Shown in pieces: positions 7,515 to 15,232 of a stretch of DNA of 64,000 bases; positions within the stretch are counted from its first letter, which is position 1, and each line of letters begins with the position of its first letter. The stretch is from Fluviicola sp. (lineage in GTDB: Bacteria; Bacteroidota; Bacteroidia; Flavobacteriales_D; Crocinitomicaceae). Location: NCBI RefSeq assembly GCF_039596395.1, contig NZ_JBCNJT010000002.1, positions 744,001 to 808,000 on the forward strand, in the 5' to 3' direction. Below the pieces are notes generated by a model. That model worked only from the letters and a program-made list of their open reading frames with translations, did not search any database and was not told the origin of the DNA. Both the position numbers and the translations under genes were made by a program.

Positions 7515-8888
7515 TTATAACGATTGCAGATACTTTAAAAGGTAGGCGCGCTGTTTCGCGGGAAGTTTCTTGTAGTTTTCCTTGCTCTTTTCAGCTTCTC
7601 CACCGTGCCATAAAATAGCTTCTTCTATGGACCGTGCTCTTCCGTCGTGGAGCAAATACGTATGACCGTTCACTAATGAGATCAACCCTAATCCCCAAAG
7701 CGGCTGTGTTCGCCACTCAGAACCGGAAGCCAGATGATCCGGAACATTGTCTGCCAGGCCAGGCCCCATATCGTGGAGCAGCAGGTCTGTATAAGGAGTT
7801 ATTTTTTGGTTTTTCAAAGGGGCAATGTCTCCGCCGAAACCGGTGGTGAAATTCATCTTATGACAGGAAACACATCCAAGCGATTTGAAGTACTGCGCAC
7901 CGAATTTTACTTCGCCCTGCGTTACATTTCTTCTTCTCGGAACCGCCAGCGTTTTTGCATAAAGAATCACCGCATTCAGATCGTTGTCTTCGATTTCCGG
8001 CGTTCCCCCATTAGGTAAACCGGCACAGGAAGGCTGATTGGCCGTATAATTCTCATTCGGGAAGTAAGTGCTGGTAATACCGATATCCCCGTTGAATGCT
8101 CCTGCTACCTGGTGTGCAATGCTTCCTACGTTCGCTTTCCATCCGAAGCGGCCGATAACCGGCATTCCGGATACGATATCCGTTACGTAATTCGCAACTC
8201 CTGAAATACCATCACCATTCGCGTCATTCGGATCTGCATTTGCCAAAATATCTGCTTCGGAAATGAGTTCCAAAAGCCCCAAACCAATCATTTGCTGTCC
8301 AACCCGCGGAGAAATCCCGGTTGTTCCCTGCATCGCTCCATAGCTTTGACCTGCAACCGTGTAAACCGGTTTCCTGAGCGAATAAGTGCTTCCGTCGGCA
8401 AAATAACCGGTTTCCTCTACATAGGTAATTCCCATGCTTCCTTCGGGTGTGATGGAATTGTGCGAGAAATCCTGTAATTGTCCGCCGTAAATGGCATCGG
8501 GGGAATTGTCAAAGTTTGCGCCCAGGCGGAAAAGCAAACCGGAATTTGACTGGGGAGCTCCTCTTCCGTCGCGGAAGTGACAAGCCGAACAGGATCTTGC
8601 ATTGAACAATGGCCCTAACCCGTCTCTGGCAGTTGTTGAAGAAGGTGCCTGCACCCAGCTTTGATTAAAAAACGAATTTCCTACATAGAACATCAGTGAC
8701 TGGGCCGAAGTGAGCCCGTTGATCTGGTAAGAGAAAGCATAGGATGTTTGATCTCCCGTGCTGCAATCCCCGGCCAGATTCACCAATGTTGAATCGTCGC
8801 TATACGCAGAAACAACAGTGGTTTCTTCCTTCTTACAGGAAAAAACCACGATTGATAAAACGATTCCGAGCAGGAATAACTGTTTCAT
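7515..8888 (-). CDS. di-heme c-type cytochrome lipoprotein, DUF1111 family
   Basis: 457 aa. The N-terminus is a lipoprotein signal (VLSIVVFSCKK, Cys at 18). Two CxxCH haem-binding motifs are visible: CSACH at about 100-104, followed by FRDGRG, and CVSCH at about 339-343. A C-terminal HDGRARSIEEAILWHGGEA segment resembles the MauG/di-haem peroxidase group, where it lies near the active site. This layout is that of the DUF1111 family (often called thiol oxidoreductase), a periplasmic redox protein. Its start codon overlaps the imelysin stop by one base (TAATG), so the two are translationally coupled; in Bacteroidota such pairs are linked to iron acquisition. Iron handling is inference. Confidence 0.88.
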   Translation of the reverse strand: MKQLFLLGIVLSIVVFSCKKEETTVVSAYSDDSTLVNLAGDCSTGDQTSYAFSYQINGLTSAQSLMFYVGNSFFNQSWVQAPSSTTARDGLGPLFNARSCSACHFRDGRGAPQSNSGLLFRLGANFDNSPDAIYGGQLQDFSHNSITPEGSMGITYVEETGYFADGSTYSLRKPVYTVAGQSYGAMQGTTGISPRVGQQMIGLGLLELISEADILANADPNDANGDGISGVANYVTDIVSGMPVIGRFGWKANVGSIAHQVAGAFNGDIGITSTYFPNENYTANQPSCAGLPNGGTPEIEDNDLNAVILYAKTLAVPRRRNVTQGEVKFGAQYFKSLGCVSCHKMNFTTGFGGDIAPLKNQKITPYTDLLLHDMGPGLADNVPDHLASGSEWRTQPLWGLGLISLVNGHTYLLHDGRARSIEEAILWHGGEAEKSKENYKKLPAKQRAYLLKYLQSL

Positions 8889-10066
8889 TAAAATGTTATT
8901 GAGAATACTGCAGCTGCAGCATCTAAATCTACTTGTTCACTTTGCAGTGAAGTCACTACATCCAATACTTTAGGACGCTCAGCCGGCAACACGATTGCCT
9001 GGTCGAACGGATGGTACATCACAGCGATGTATCCCATCGTAGCGGCAAAACGGTTAACCAATGCCGTGTTTTTTGCAGCATCGATCGTACCTACCAAATC
9101 TTCCAGAGAATATCCGCTGATGTTATTTCCGAACGGAGAAGTGTAGTTTCCTTTGTACAGGTTCTCAACTGCCAATGCATTCAGGTAAATATCCCGGTGT
9201 GTATTGTCTGAGAAACAAGAATGCTCATCTTCCTGGTTTGCATTTTCGTAAGCAACATAGATACGCTCACCAGCCAATTCGTCTCCAGCAAGTACACGCA
9301 TCGAGTTGAACATTTTACGCAAAGCTGTTTTGCTGTCCAATGCCTGGAAAGTATGGTAGTAGCTTCCCGGAATTGCAGGATCCCAAGCATCTTTCACCTG
9401 GTCCAAAGCAGAAACCAACAAGTCAACTACTACTTTCAAATAAGTTGCACGACGGCCTTCGTTATCAGCAGTGGAGCCTCCGATCACATAATCCTCGTAA
9501 GATCTTTGTCCGGCAGTAAGCGCACTTAAATCCTGTCCCCACAATAAGAATTCGATTGCGTGGTATCCACAGGAAATTTTTGTTTCACCACCGAATTCAT
9601 TCGCCTGAACGATTGTTGCCGCATCAATAGTCGGGTAATTAGCTACGTCATTGATGATTCCAGCATTTGGCTCACCCACTACATAATCCACGTAGTTCTC
9701 GTCCATCGGCCATGCATTGATCAAACCTTCCGGTCCGTCGTTGGTATTGTCAATCGGTCCGTCAACAAACCGGAAAACTTCTGTTAAACCGTAAATCTCA
9801 CGTGCATCCAGCCATGCCTGTTTAGCAGCATCCAGGTTTGCCTGAGAAGGGTTATCCGCCAAGGTGTGACATGCAGTTTGCAAGGTTACGGTTGCAGTAT
9901 ATGAATCCTTGTATACAGCGAACGCCATATCCGCATACGTTTTTTTGATGTCCGTTTTTTGCTGTGCATATTGATCCGTAGACGTTTCGTCTTCCTTTTT
10001 ATCTTTCTTACATGCAGTAAATGCTACTGAAGCAAGTACAAATAGCCCGATTGCGGTTTTTTTCAT
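8888..10066 (-). CDS. imelysin family lipoprotein (peptidase M75 type, EfeO-like)
   Basis: 392 aa. It starts with a lipoprotein signal (VLASVAFTACKKDKKEDE). The imelysin signature GYHAIEFLLWGQDLS is at about residues 163-178; the HxxE within it is the family's conserved metal-site motif. The long helices around it, with ARE-IYGLTEVFRF earlier, fit the two-helix-bundle imelysin fold. The family includes insulin-cleaving ICMP and iron-uptake partners such as EfeO; most members are iron-related periplasmic binders rather than proteases. An upstream extension to 10114 is possible but would run through a well-formed promoter (10084-10114), so 10066 was chosen. It is the first gene of a two-gene operon with the di-haem cytochrome. 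Confidence 0.88.
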   Translation of the reverse strand: MKKTAIGLFVLASVAFTACKKDKKEDETSTDQYAQQKTDIKKTYADMAFAVYKDSYTATVTLQTACHTLADNPSQANLDAAKQAWLDAREIYGLTEVFRFVDGPIDNTNDGPEGLINAWPMDENYVDYVVGEPNAGIINDVANYPTIDAATIVQANEFGGETKISCGYHAIEFLLWGQDLSALTAGQRSYEDYVIGGSTADNEGRRATYLKVVVDLLVSALDQVKDAWDPAIPGSYYHTFQALDSKTALRKMFNSMRVLAGDELAGERIYVAYENANQEDEHSCFSDNTHRDIYLNALAVENLYKGNYTSPFGNNISGYSLEDLVGTIDAAKNTALVNRFAATMGYIAVMYHPFDQAIVLPAERPKVLDVVTSLQSEQVDLDAAAAVFSITF

Positions 10067-10083
10067 GGTACTAAATTTGGTCA

Positions 10084-10114
10084 CAAAAGTAAGGGAGGTG
10101 TGCTTCCCGCTCAA
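10084..10114 (-). promoter_or_regulatory. promoter of the imelysin/cytochrome operon (-33 TTG, -7 TACTTTTG)
   Basis: On the minus strand TTG (10112-10114), 20 nt, then TACTTTTG (10084-10091), a good match to the Bacteroidota promoter. The -7 element ends 17 nt before the ATG. The spacer holds GGGA-N8-TCCC, a small inverted repeat that could be a regulator site. Confidence 0.65.
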
Positions 10115-10254
10115 TACCAGATTTTAGGTATTTTGATTGGTTTCGGAAAAATTGTACCTTTTCACTGGAAATCAATTATTTCTCTTAAAGCCGGAACAGT
10201 GATTTTTGGCATTTAGTTTGTAATCCCTTTTTCCAATAAATTAGAAATTCAATT

Positions 10255-11043
10255 ATGAAAACACGTTTGATTATCTCCGCAGCAGTCATTTTAGTAGTGG
10301 GTTTAGCTTGCAGTATGCAGGAAATCGCGCTGCCAACTGTTTCAAACAATTCATTTCAAACAGGAGAAAAACTGCGCTACCGCATTACATATGGTTTCAT
10401 CGATGCGGGTGAAGCGGTCCTTGAAGTTAAGGAAACCAGCAAAAAAGGAAACGGAACACGCGATCTATATCATATCAAAGGAACGGGAAAAACACTCGGC
10501 GGATTCAATGCCGTTTACAAGGTGAATGATGTCTATGAAAGTTACATCGACAAAAAAGGGATTTTTCCGTGGCAATTCGTGCGTCGTGTGGAAGAGGGCG
10601 GATACAAGCTTTCCCAGGATTATGCATTCAAGCAAGACAAACAGAAAGTACACAACGGTGAGAAGGATTTCAGCACACCTTCCGGAATCCAGGATATGAT
10701 CTCTTCATTCTACTATGCCCGGACTTTGAATTTCAAATCTGCAAAGGTCGGTGATACGTTCGAATTCAAATGTTTTATGGACGATGAAATCTGGCCGTTG
10801 AAAGTGAAATACCTGGGTGATGAGAAGATTTCCATCCGCAAAGGAAAGTTCAACTGTATGAAATTTGCCCCGGTTGTTCAAACCGGACGCGTGTTTAAAA
10901 AACAGGATGACCTAAACTTTTGGGTGACAAAAGACGAAAACCGCATTCCGATCCTGGTGAAAGCAAAAATTCCGGTGGGATCTGTTAAGCTTCATCTGGT
11001 GGAATGGTCGGGATTAAAACACGACCTGATAAAGGCAAAATAG
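10255..11043 (+). CDS. DUF3108 domain-containing protein
   Basis: 262 aa with a signal-like N-terminus ending near a Cys (VVGLACSM), so probably a lipoprotein or exported protein. The mature part shows the DUF3108 pattern: FQTGEKLRYRITYGFIDAGEAVLEV at the start, DVYESYIDKKGIFPWQFVRRV in the middle, and a DDEIWPLKVKYLGDEKI then NFWVTKDENRIPI later. This family forms a beta-barrel or sandwich in the envelope; its function is not known. It is single, with no promoter element matching well, and is followed by a small perfect palindrome on its stop codon. Confidence 0.85.
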   Translation: MKTRLIISAAVILVVGLACSMQEIALPTVSNNSFQTGEKLRYRITYGFIDAGEAVLEVKETSKKGNGTRDLYHIKGTGKTLGGFNAVYKVNDVYESYIDKKGIFPWQFVRRVEEGGYKLSQDYAFKQDKQKVHNGEKDFSTPSGIQDMISSFYYARTLNFKSAKVGDTFEFKCFMDDEIWPLKVKYLGDEKISIRKGKFNCMKFAPVVQTGRVFKKQDDLNFWVTKDENRIPILVKAKIPVGSVKLHLVEWSGLKHDLIKAK

Positions 11044-11056
11044 TAAAACGTTTTAC
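11043..11056. promoter_or_regulatory. perfect 14-bp palindrome GTAAAACGTTTTAC
   Basis: The palindrome starts on the last base of the DUF3108 stop codon. The shape (A-run, central CG, T-run) is that of LacI-type operators, and a one-base-shorter relative lies at 4310-4322. It could also act as a weak terminator or be chance in AT-rich DNA. It lies 119 bp before the tryptophan dioxygenase start. Confidence 0.3.
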
Positions 11057-11145
11057 CATGCTAAAAATTTAGTAAGCGAAGGGGACGGAGTGCCAAATGT
11101 TCAAATATTCACGTTTTTGTTCATGATTAATACATTGCTTTCCCC

Positions 11146-11153
11146 TATCTTTG
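11146..11153 (+). promoter_or_regulatory. -7 promoter element TATCTTTG
   Basis: TATCTTTG matches TAnnTTTG and ends 21 nt before the ATG of the tryptophan 2,3-dioxygenase gene. The nearest upstream TTTG is 26 nt away, longer than usual. Confidence 0.55.
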
Positions 11154-11174
11154 CTGTCTAAAAGCTGAAAATAC

Positions 11175-12125
11175 ATGGAATTAACTCCTGAAATCTTAGA
11201 AAGAATTACTCTTCTTAAAGCGAAGTATGATGCGCAAGGTCAGGATTTAGTCACGTACCTGGATAGTTTGCTGTATTCAAGAATGCCGAACTATTGGGAC
11301 TACATTCAGGTAGACACGTTGTTGTCTTTACAGAAAACATATACCGATTTCCCGGATGAAATGGTTTTCCTGATGTACCACCAGGTAACGGAACTATACT
11401 TTAAGTTATGCCTGCATGAATTTCAGCAAATTTCAGATCGCAAGAACCTGGATGCGGCTTTCTTCGTGGAGCACGTTCAGCGCATCAACCGTTATTTTGA
11501 GGCTTTGACAAAGAGTTTTGAGATCATGGTCGACGGAATGCAGCGAGAACAATTCCTGAAGTTCAGACTGGCGTTGGCACCGGCTTCCGGTTTCCAATCC
11601 GCGCAGTACCGCAAAATCGAAATTTTCTCTACGGATTTCCTGCAGTTGGTTCACAAAGACCACCGTGCAAAATATACCGGTAAAGAACCGATTGCCGAGC
11701 TTTTTGAGAATATTTACTGGAAAGAAGGAGCAACAGATATTGAAACCGGTAAGAAGACTTTGACATTGACTCAATTCGAGGACCGTTACCGCGAGGAATT
11801 CATTCAGATGGGTGAAAAACTGCGCAACGATAACCTGTGGCAATGTTATTTACGCTTACCGGCTGAAGACCAGGAATCGCCTGAAGTTATCCATGTGCTG
11901 AAGCAGAACGATGTAAACGTAAACATTAACTGGCCGTTGGTTCACTATAAGTCTGCGGTGCGTTATTTACAGAAAGACAAAGGCGATATCGCTGCAACAG
12001 GTGGTACGAACTGGCAGAAATACCTTCCGCCGCGTTTCCAGAAGCGCATTTTTTACCCGGAATTGTGGTCTGAAACAGAAACTGCAGAATGGGGGAAGTC
12101 CTGGGTGGAAGCAGTGTTGAATTAA
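11175..12125 (+). CDS. kynA: tryptophan 2,3-dioxygenase
   Basis: 316 aa. It shows the family's key parts: DYIQVDTLLSLQ, then FLMYHQVTELYFKLCLHEF with the substrate-pocket His at 69, the QFLKFRLALAPASGFQSAQYRKIE loop, and the C-terminal ATGGTNWQKYLPP segment, with an upstream His in PLVHYKSAVRYL that fits the haem ligand. The enzyme is a haem protein that opens the indole ring of tryptophan to N-formylkynurenine, the first step of the kynurenine pathway. At 316 residues it is slightly longer than the proteobacterial type. No other kynurenine-pathway gene is nearby. It stands alone, followed by a strong palindrome. Confidence 0.93.
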   Translation: MELTPEILERITLLKAKYDAQGQDLVTYLDSLLYSRMPNYWDYIQVDTLLSLQKTYTDFPDEMVFLMYHQVTELYFKLCLHEFQQISDRKNLDAAFFVEHVQRINRYFEALTKSFEIMVDGMQREQFLKFRLALAPASGFQSAQYRKIEIFSTDFLQLVHKDHRAKYTGKEPIAELFENIYWKEGATDIETGKKTLTLTQFEDRYREEFIQMGEKLRNDNLWQCYLRLPAEDQESPEVIHVLKQNDVNVNINWPLVHYKSAVRYLQKDKGDIAATGGTNWQKYLPPRFQKRIFYPELWSETETAEWGKSWVEAVLN

Positions 12126-12145
12126 CAATACATTTTACAACAATA

Positions 12146-12177
12146 ACGTAGGGGCGCGATTAATCGCGCCCCTACGT
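12146..12177. terminator. perfect 32-bp palindrome after tryptophan dioxygenase, family A copy 2
   Basis: Each half (ACGTAGGGGCGCGATT and its exact complement) is 16 nt with no loop; it is followed on the plus strand by a T-rich stretch (GTGTTTTCTT). It probably ends the dioxygenase transcript just before the promoter of the next gene. It shares the GTAGGG(G/A)CG core of the dispersed palindrome family. Confidence 0.65.
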
Positions 12178-12187
12178 GTTTTCTTCG

Positions 12188-12195
12188 TATTTTTG
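12188..12195 (+). promoter_or_regulatory. -7 element TATTTTTG, 4 nt from the start codon (leaderless)
   Basis: TATTTTTG matches the -7 consensus exactly and leaves only CAGC before ATG 12200. Transcription from it should start at or next to the A of the start codon. Confidence 0.6.
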
Positions 12196-12199
12196 CAGC

Positions 12200-13042
12200 A
12201 TGCAAAAGGCGTTTCTCTTATTTATTCCTATATTCCTTCTTGCAGCAACGGTCCAGAAAACGAACCGTCTGCCGAAGGACCTGAAAGAAATTTCCGGGTG
12301 GGTTTTTGCAAACGACAGCACGCTGATTGCTCACAATGATGGTGGAAATGATCCCAAGATTTTCGTGCTGAACCTGGACGGAAGCATTCGCCATAAAATA
12401 ACGGTTACCAACGCGGACAATACCGATTGGGAAGATATTGCGACGGATCATAAAGGGAATTTGTACCTGGGAGATTTCGGGAATAATAATAACACCCGTA
12501 CCAATTTAAGAGTGCTGAAAGTGAGCCTGAAAAAGGTACTCGACAACGAAGATGTGGAGGCGAAATTCATTGATTTCTCGTATCCCGAACAAACCGGCTT
12601 TCCACCGAAACTGACTGAAAAGTACTTCGATTGCGAGGCCATGAGTTTTTATAATGATTCCCTGTATTTGTTTACCAAATGCCGCGCGGAACCTTTCGAC
12701 GGGAAATGCTACGTGTATGCGCTTCCCACGAAACCCGGAACATACAAAGCTAAAAAGAAGTATTACATGGTGCTTGGAAAGCGCGATTGGTTCAGGGATG
12801 CAGCTACTTCGGCCGACATTCGCAACGACAAATTATACCTGTTGACCTATAACCGGATCATCACGCACAGTTTTGAGAACGGAAGAGCGAAATACGAATC
12901 CCATCAAACACTTTTGCCGATAACCCAGAAAGAAGCCATCGCCGTGCATTCGAACGGGAAAATTTACGTGGCAGACGAACGGCAGAAGATCATTGGCGGC
13001 GGAAATATGTACATCATTAAACCAGTACAAAAGAAGAAATGA
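12200..13042 (+). CDS. exported beta-propeller-like protein, function unknown
   Basis: 280 aa with a signal peptide (about 1-18, MQKAFLLFIPIFLLAATVQ). The rest has repeated blade-like strands: LIAHNDGGNDPKIFVLNLDG, DNTDWEDIATDHKGNLYLGDFGNN and EAIAVHSNGKIYVADERQ, each ending in a G-x-[LI]-Y-[LV]-[GA]-D turn as in SMP-30/NHL-type propellers and esterase-like phytase proteins. The DWEDIA segment is typical of a widespread group of Bacteroidota secreted proteins without known function. The start is set by the promoter 4 nt upstream. The stop overlaps the next start by 4 bp (ATGA), so it heads a coupled trio. Confidence 0.75.
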   Translation: MQKAFLLFIPIFLLAATVQKTNRLPKDLKEISGWVFANDSTLIAHNDGGNDPKIFVLNLDGSIRHKITVTNADNTDWEDIATDHKGNLYLGDFGNNNNTRTNLRVLKVSLKKVLDNEDVEAKFIDFSYPEQTGFPPKLTEKYFDCEAMSFYNDSLYLFTKCRAEPFDGKCYVYALPTKPGTYKAKKKYYMVLGKRDWFRDAATSADIRNDKLYLLTYNRIITHSFENGRAKYESHQTLLPITQKEAIAVHSNGKIYVADERQKIIGGGNMYIIKPVQKKK

Positions 13043-13707
13043 ATCTCAGCAAGTTTGACGGAGTGATTTATGACATGGACGGAGTGCTTACCGACTCGGA
13101 ACCTTTGTGGAAAATTGCCATGGAAGACGTATTCAGAAGTGTGGGTTGCCCGCTTACCAAAGAAGATTTTCAGCAAACGGTGGGATTGCGCATCGATGAA
13201 GTGATTGCTTATTGGTACCAGGTTTCCCCGTGGCCGGATGCAACTCCGAAAGATGTGGAAAATGCCATTGTGCGGCGCATGGTGGAATTACTGACCGAAC
13301 GCGCCACTCCACTTCCCGGTGTGATAGAATCCCTGGAGTTTTTTGCTTCGAAGGGACTGAAAATCGGTTTGGCGACTTCTTCTTACCAGGTTTTGATCGA
13401 CTGTATCCTGGATACTTTGCAGATCCGCCATTTTTTCCAGGCCATCCATTCCGCAGAATTCGAATTGTACGGAAAACCTCATCCTGCCGTTTACTTAACG
13501 ACCGCAAAAAGCCTGGGTCTGGACCCCAGACGCTGCTTGGTGATCGAAGATTCCCTGAACGGGATTATTTCCGGGAAAGCAGCCCGGATGACCGTATTTT
13601 GTGTACCTGAAAAAACGCATCATCCAGAACCGAAACTGATGTTGGCCGATGCACAATTTGAGGATCTGAGTGAGTTGGTCCGTTCTTTTAATTCAGTAAC
13701 AGTATGA
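13039..13707 (+). CDS. HAD-superfamily sugar phosphatase, HxpB/YniC-like
   Basis: 222 aa. All four HAD motifs are visible: I, DMDGVLTDSE at about 11-20; II, GLATSS near 113; III, the Lys in GKPHPAVYL near 148; and IV, CLVIEDSLNGI near 167. The DGVLTDSEPLW start and the alpha-helical cap place it with the beta-phosphoglucomutase/2-deoxyglucose-6-phosphatase branch (HxpB-like), which dephosphorylates sugar phosphates to detoxify or recycle them. Whether it is a phosphatase or mutase cannot be fully told from the sequence. It overlaps both neighbours by 4 bp, so translation is coupled. Confidence 0.88.
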   Translation: MNLSKFDGVIYDMDGVLTDSEPLWKIAMEDVFRSVGCPLTKEDFQQTVGLRIDEVIAYWYQVSPWPDATPKDVENAIVRRMVELLTERATPLPGVIESLEFFASKGLKIGLATSSYQVLIDCILDTLQIRHFFQAIHSAEFELYGKPHPAVYLTTAKSLGLDPRRCLVIEDSLNGIISGKAARMTVFCVPEKTHHPEPKLMLADAQFEDLSELVRSFNSVTV

Positions 13708-14291
13708 TCGTAGCGATAGATGATAAATTGATTTCCACGGAAGTATTCGACCGCAAATTTGTGTGCGACCTGAACGCCTGCAAAGGCGCGTGCTGCGTGG
13801 AAGGTGACGGTGGAGCTCCGCTTACTTTCGAGGAAGTAGACATTATGGAAGAAATCCTGGACGATGTGATGCCCTTCATGCGCCCGGAAGGAATTGAAGC
13901 CGTACAAAAATCGGGGGTGTTTTACATGGACCCGTGGAACGAACCTGCATCGACCTTAGTGAACGGCAAGGAATGCGCCTTTGTGTATTTTGACGACCAG
14001 GGAATTACCAAATGTGCGATTGAACAGGCGTATTTATCCGGGAAAACGACCTGGAAAAAACCGGTTTCCTGCCATTTGTACCCGATCCGCGTCAAAAAAC
14101 TGAGCGAGGGCCTTGCCTTGAACTACGAAGAATGGAATATCTGCAAACCGGCTTGTGCGTGCGGCGAAAAACTGGATGTTCCGGTATACAAATTCCTGCG
14201 CGAACCACTCATCCGCGCATTCGGCGAAGAATTCTACGCAGACCTGGAAGGTATCGACAAAACGTTGAAAGAAGAAGGGTTGGGAGAGTAA
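13704..14291 (+). CDS. DUF3109 family protein with many conserved cysteines
   Basis: 195 aa. It has the family's Cys-rich pattern: CDLNACKGACCVEGDGGAPL at about 19-38, then a KCAIEQAYLSG block and SCHLYPIRV near 120-130, and WNICKPACACG near 148-158. The arrangement resembles YkgJ-type zinc/iron-sulfur cluster proteins and suggests a metal or Fe-S cluster. The biological role of the family is unknown. The gene overlaps the HAD phosphatase by 4 bp and ends the operon. Confidence 0.85.
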   Translation: MIVAIDDKLISTEVFDRKFVCDLNACKGACCVEGDGGAPLTFEEVDIMEEILDDVMPFMRPEGIEAVQKSGVFYMDPWNEPASTLVNGKECAFVYFDDQGITKCAIEQAYLSGKTTWKKPVSCHLYPIRVKKLSEGLALNYEEWNICKPACACGEKLDVPVYKFLREPLIRAFGEEFYADLEGIDKTLKEEGLGE

Positions 14292-14306
14292 AACCCATTT
14301 AAATGA

Positions 14307-14373
14307 ACCGCAAAGAAACATAAGGACTCAAAGATTTTGAGTTTATCCTTTGCCCGCTCATTCTCTTTGCGGT
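14307..14373. repeat. nested palindrome between convergent genes, family B copy 1
   Basis: Outer arms ACCGCAAAGA (14307-14316) and TCTTTGCGGT (14364-14373) are exact complements; an inner hairpin ACTCAAA/TTTGAGT (14326-14342) sits within, itself flanked by AAGG/CCTT. The element fills the 90 bp between convergent genes and probably ends both transcripts. A second copy with the same outer arms is at 26891-26955. Confidence 0.6.
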
Positions 14374-14381
14374 AAGAAAAA

Positions 14382-15086
14382 TCACACTTCCCAGCTTTCC
14401 CCCAGGATCCACTTGCGGATCATTTCCCGGTTCAGGATGTGCCCCACCACGCGGTAGGCCGATTTGGCAAAAGGATTGTCACCGTCCAGTTCTTCGGTTT
14501 GAACACCGGTTTGCGGATCGTAATAGCTGGCGTGTGTGAAAGTCACTTTTTTACCTGATTTGTATACAAAACCCACGTGGTTATCGAGTCCTGCTACGAA
14601 CAGTCCATCCGGTTGATCCAGGAAATAGCCTTTCATAAATTCGGGCGATTTGTTGCTGAAGCGTTTCACTTCAGTGGTCATCCGGGTGATGTAATATTCG
14701 GAAGCCTGCTGCGCCCATTTGACGCGCGGAATTTTAAACCCGGCATCCAAAAGCACGGTGGTGATGAAATAACCGCAAGCTATTTTTCCTTTTCGCGGGG
14801 TGCGCGTTGTTCCGTTAAAATCCCACTCGGTCCCGTACCACTGCTCGAAGAAATCGTGTGTGATCTTTTCCAGGAGGTAAGAAGTTGCTTTGTGTTCGAT
14901 CCTGCTACGGGATTCTTCATCCGCATTCATGTATTCTTTCTGAAAAGCAGTACGCTGGTTTTCCACGGAGGCAATCAGATCTTCGTAGGGAGGTAGTTTC
15001 AGAGTTCCTTTCAACCGGGATTTGTCCTGGAAACAACCCAGTAATAGAAAACACAAGGTATAAAGCGGTAAGAATTTTAGTTGCAT
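14382..15086 (-). CDS. putative lipoprotein, function unknown
   Basis: 234 aa. It starts with a signal peptide ending at a lipobox (FLLLGC, Cys at about 18). The mature part contains QWYGTEWDFNGTTRTPRKGKIACGYFITTVLLDAGF and GLDNHVGFVYKSGKKVTFTHASYY, a Cys ahead and a His later, which recalls NlpC/P60-like or amidase-type Cys/His enzymes that cut peptidoglycan or peptides. This similarity is suggestive only. It is a single gene, convergent with the DUF3109 operon. Confidence 0.6.
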   Translation of the reverse strand: MQLKFLPLYTLCFLLLGCFQDKSRLKGTLKLPPYEDLIASVENQRTAFQKEYMNADEESRSRIEHKATSYLLEKITHDFFEQWYGTEWDFNGTTRTPRKGKIACGYFITTVLLDAGFKIPRVKWAQQASEYYITRMTTEVKRFSNKSPEFMKGYFLDQPDGLFVAGLDNHVGFVYKSGKKVTFTHASYYDPQTGVQTEELDGDNPFAKSAYRVVGHILNREMIRKWILGESWEV

Positions 15087-15232
15087 GGTATTCGTTTAAC
15101 TTTCAGATCTTCCAAATGTTACAAAAAAAATGCGTTCTGCCACAGGCCATGAAAATATCTCTTCTCAATTCTCACTACTTTTTCCAATGCAAAATCAGCT
15201 ATCCGAAAACTATTTGCTGCTATAGTCTTTTA

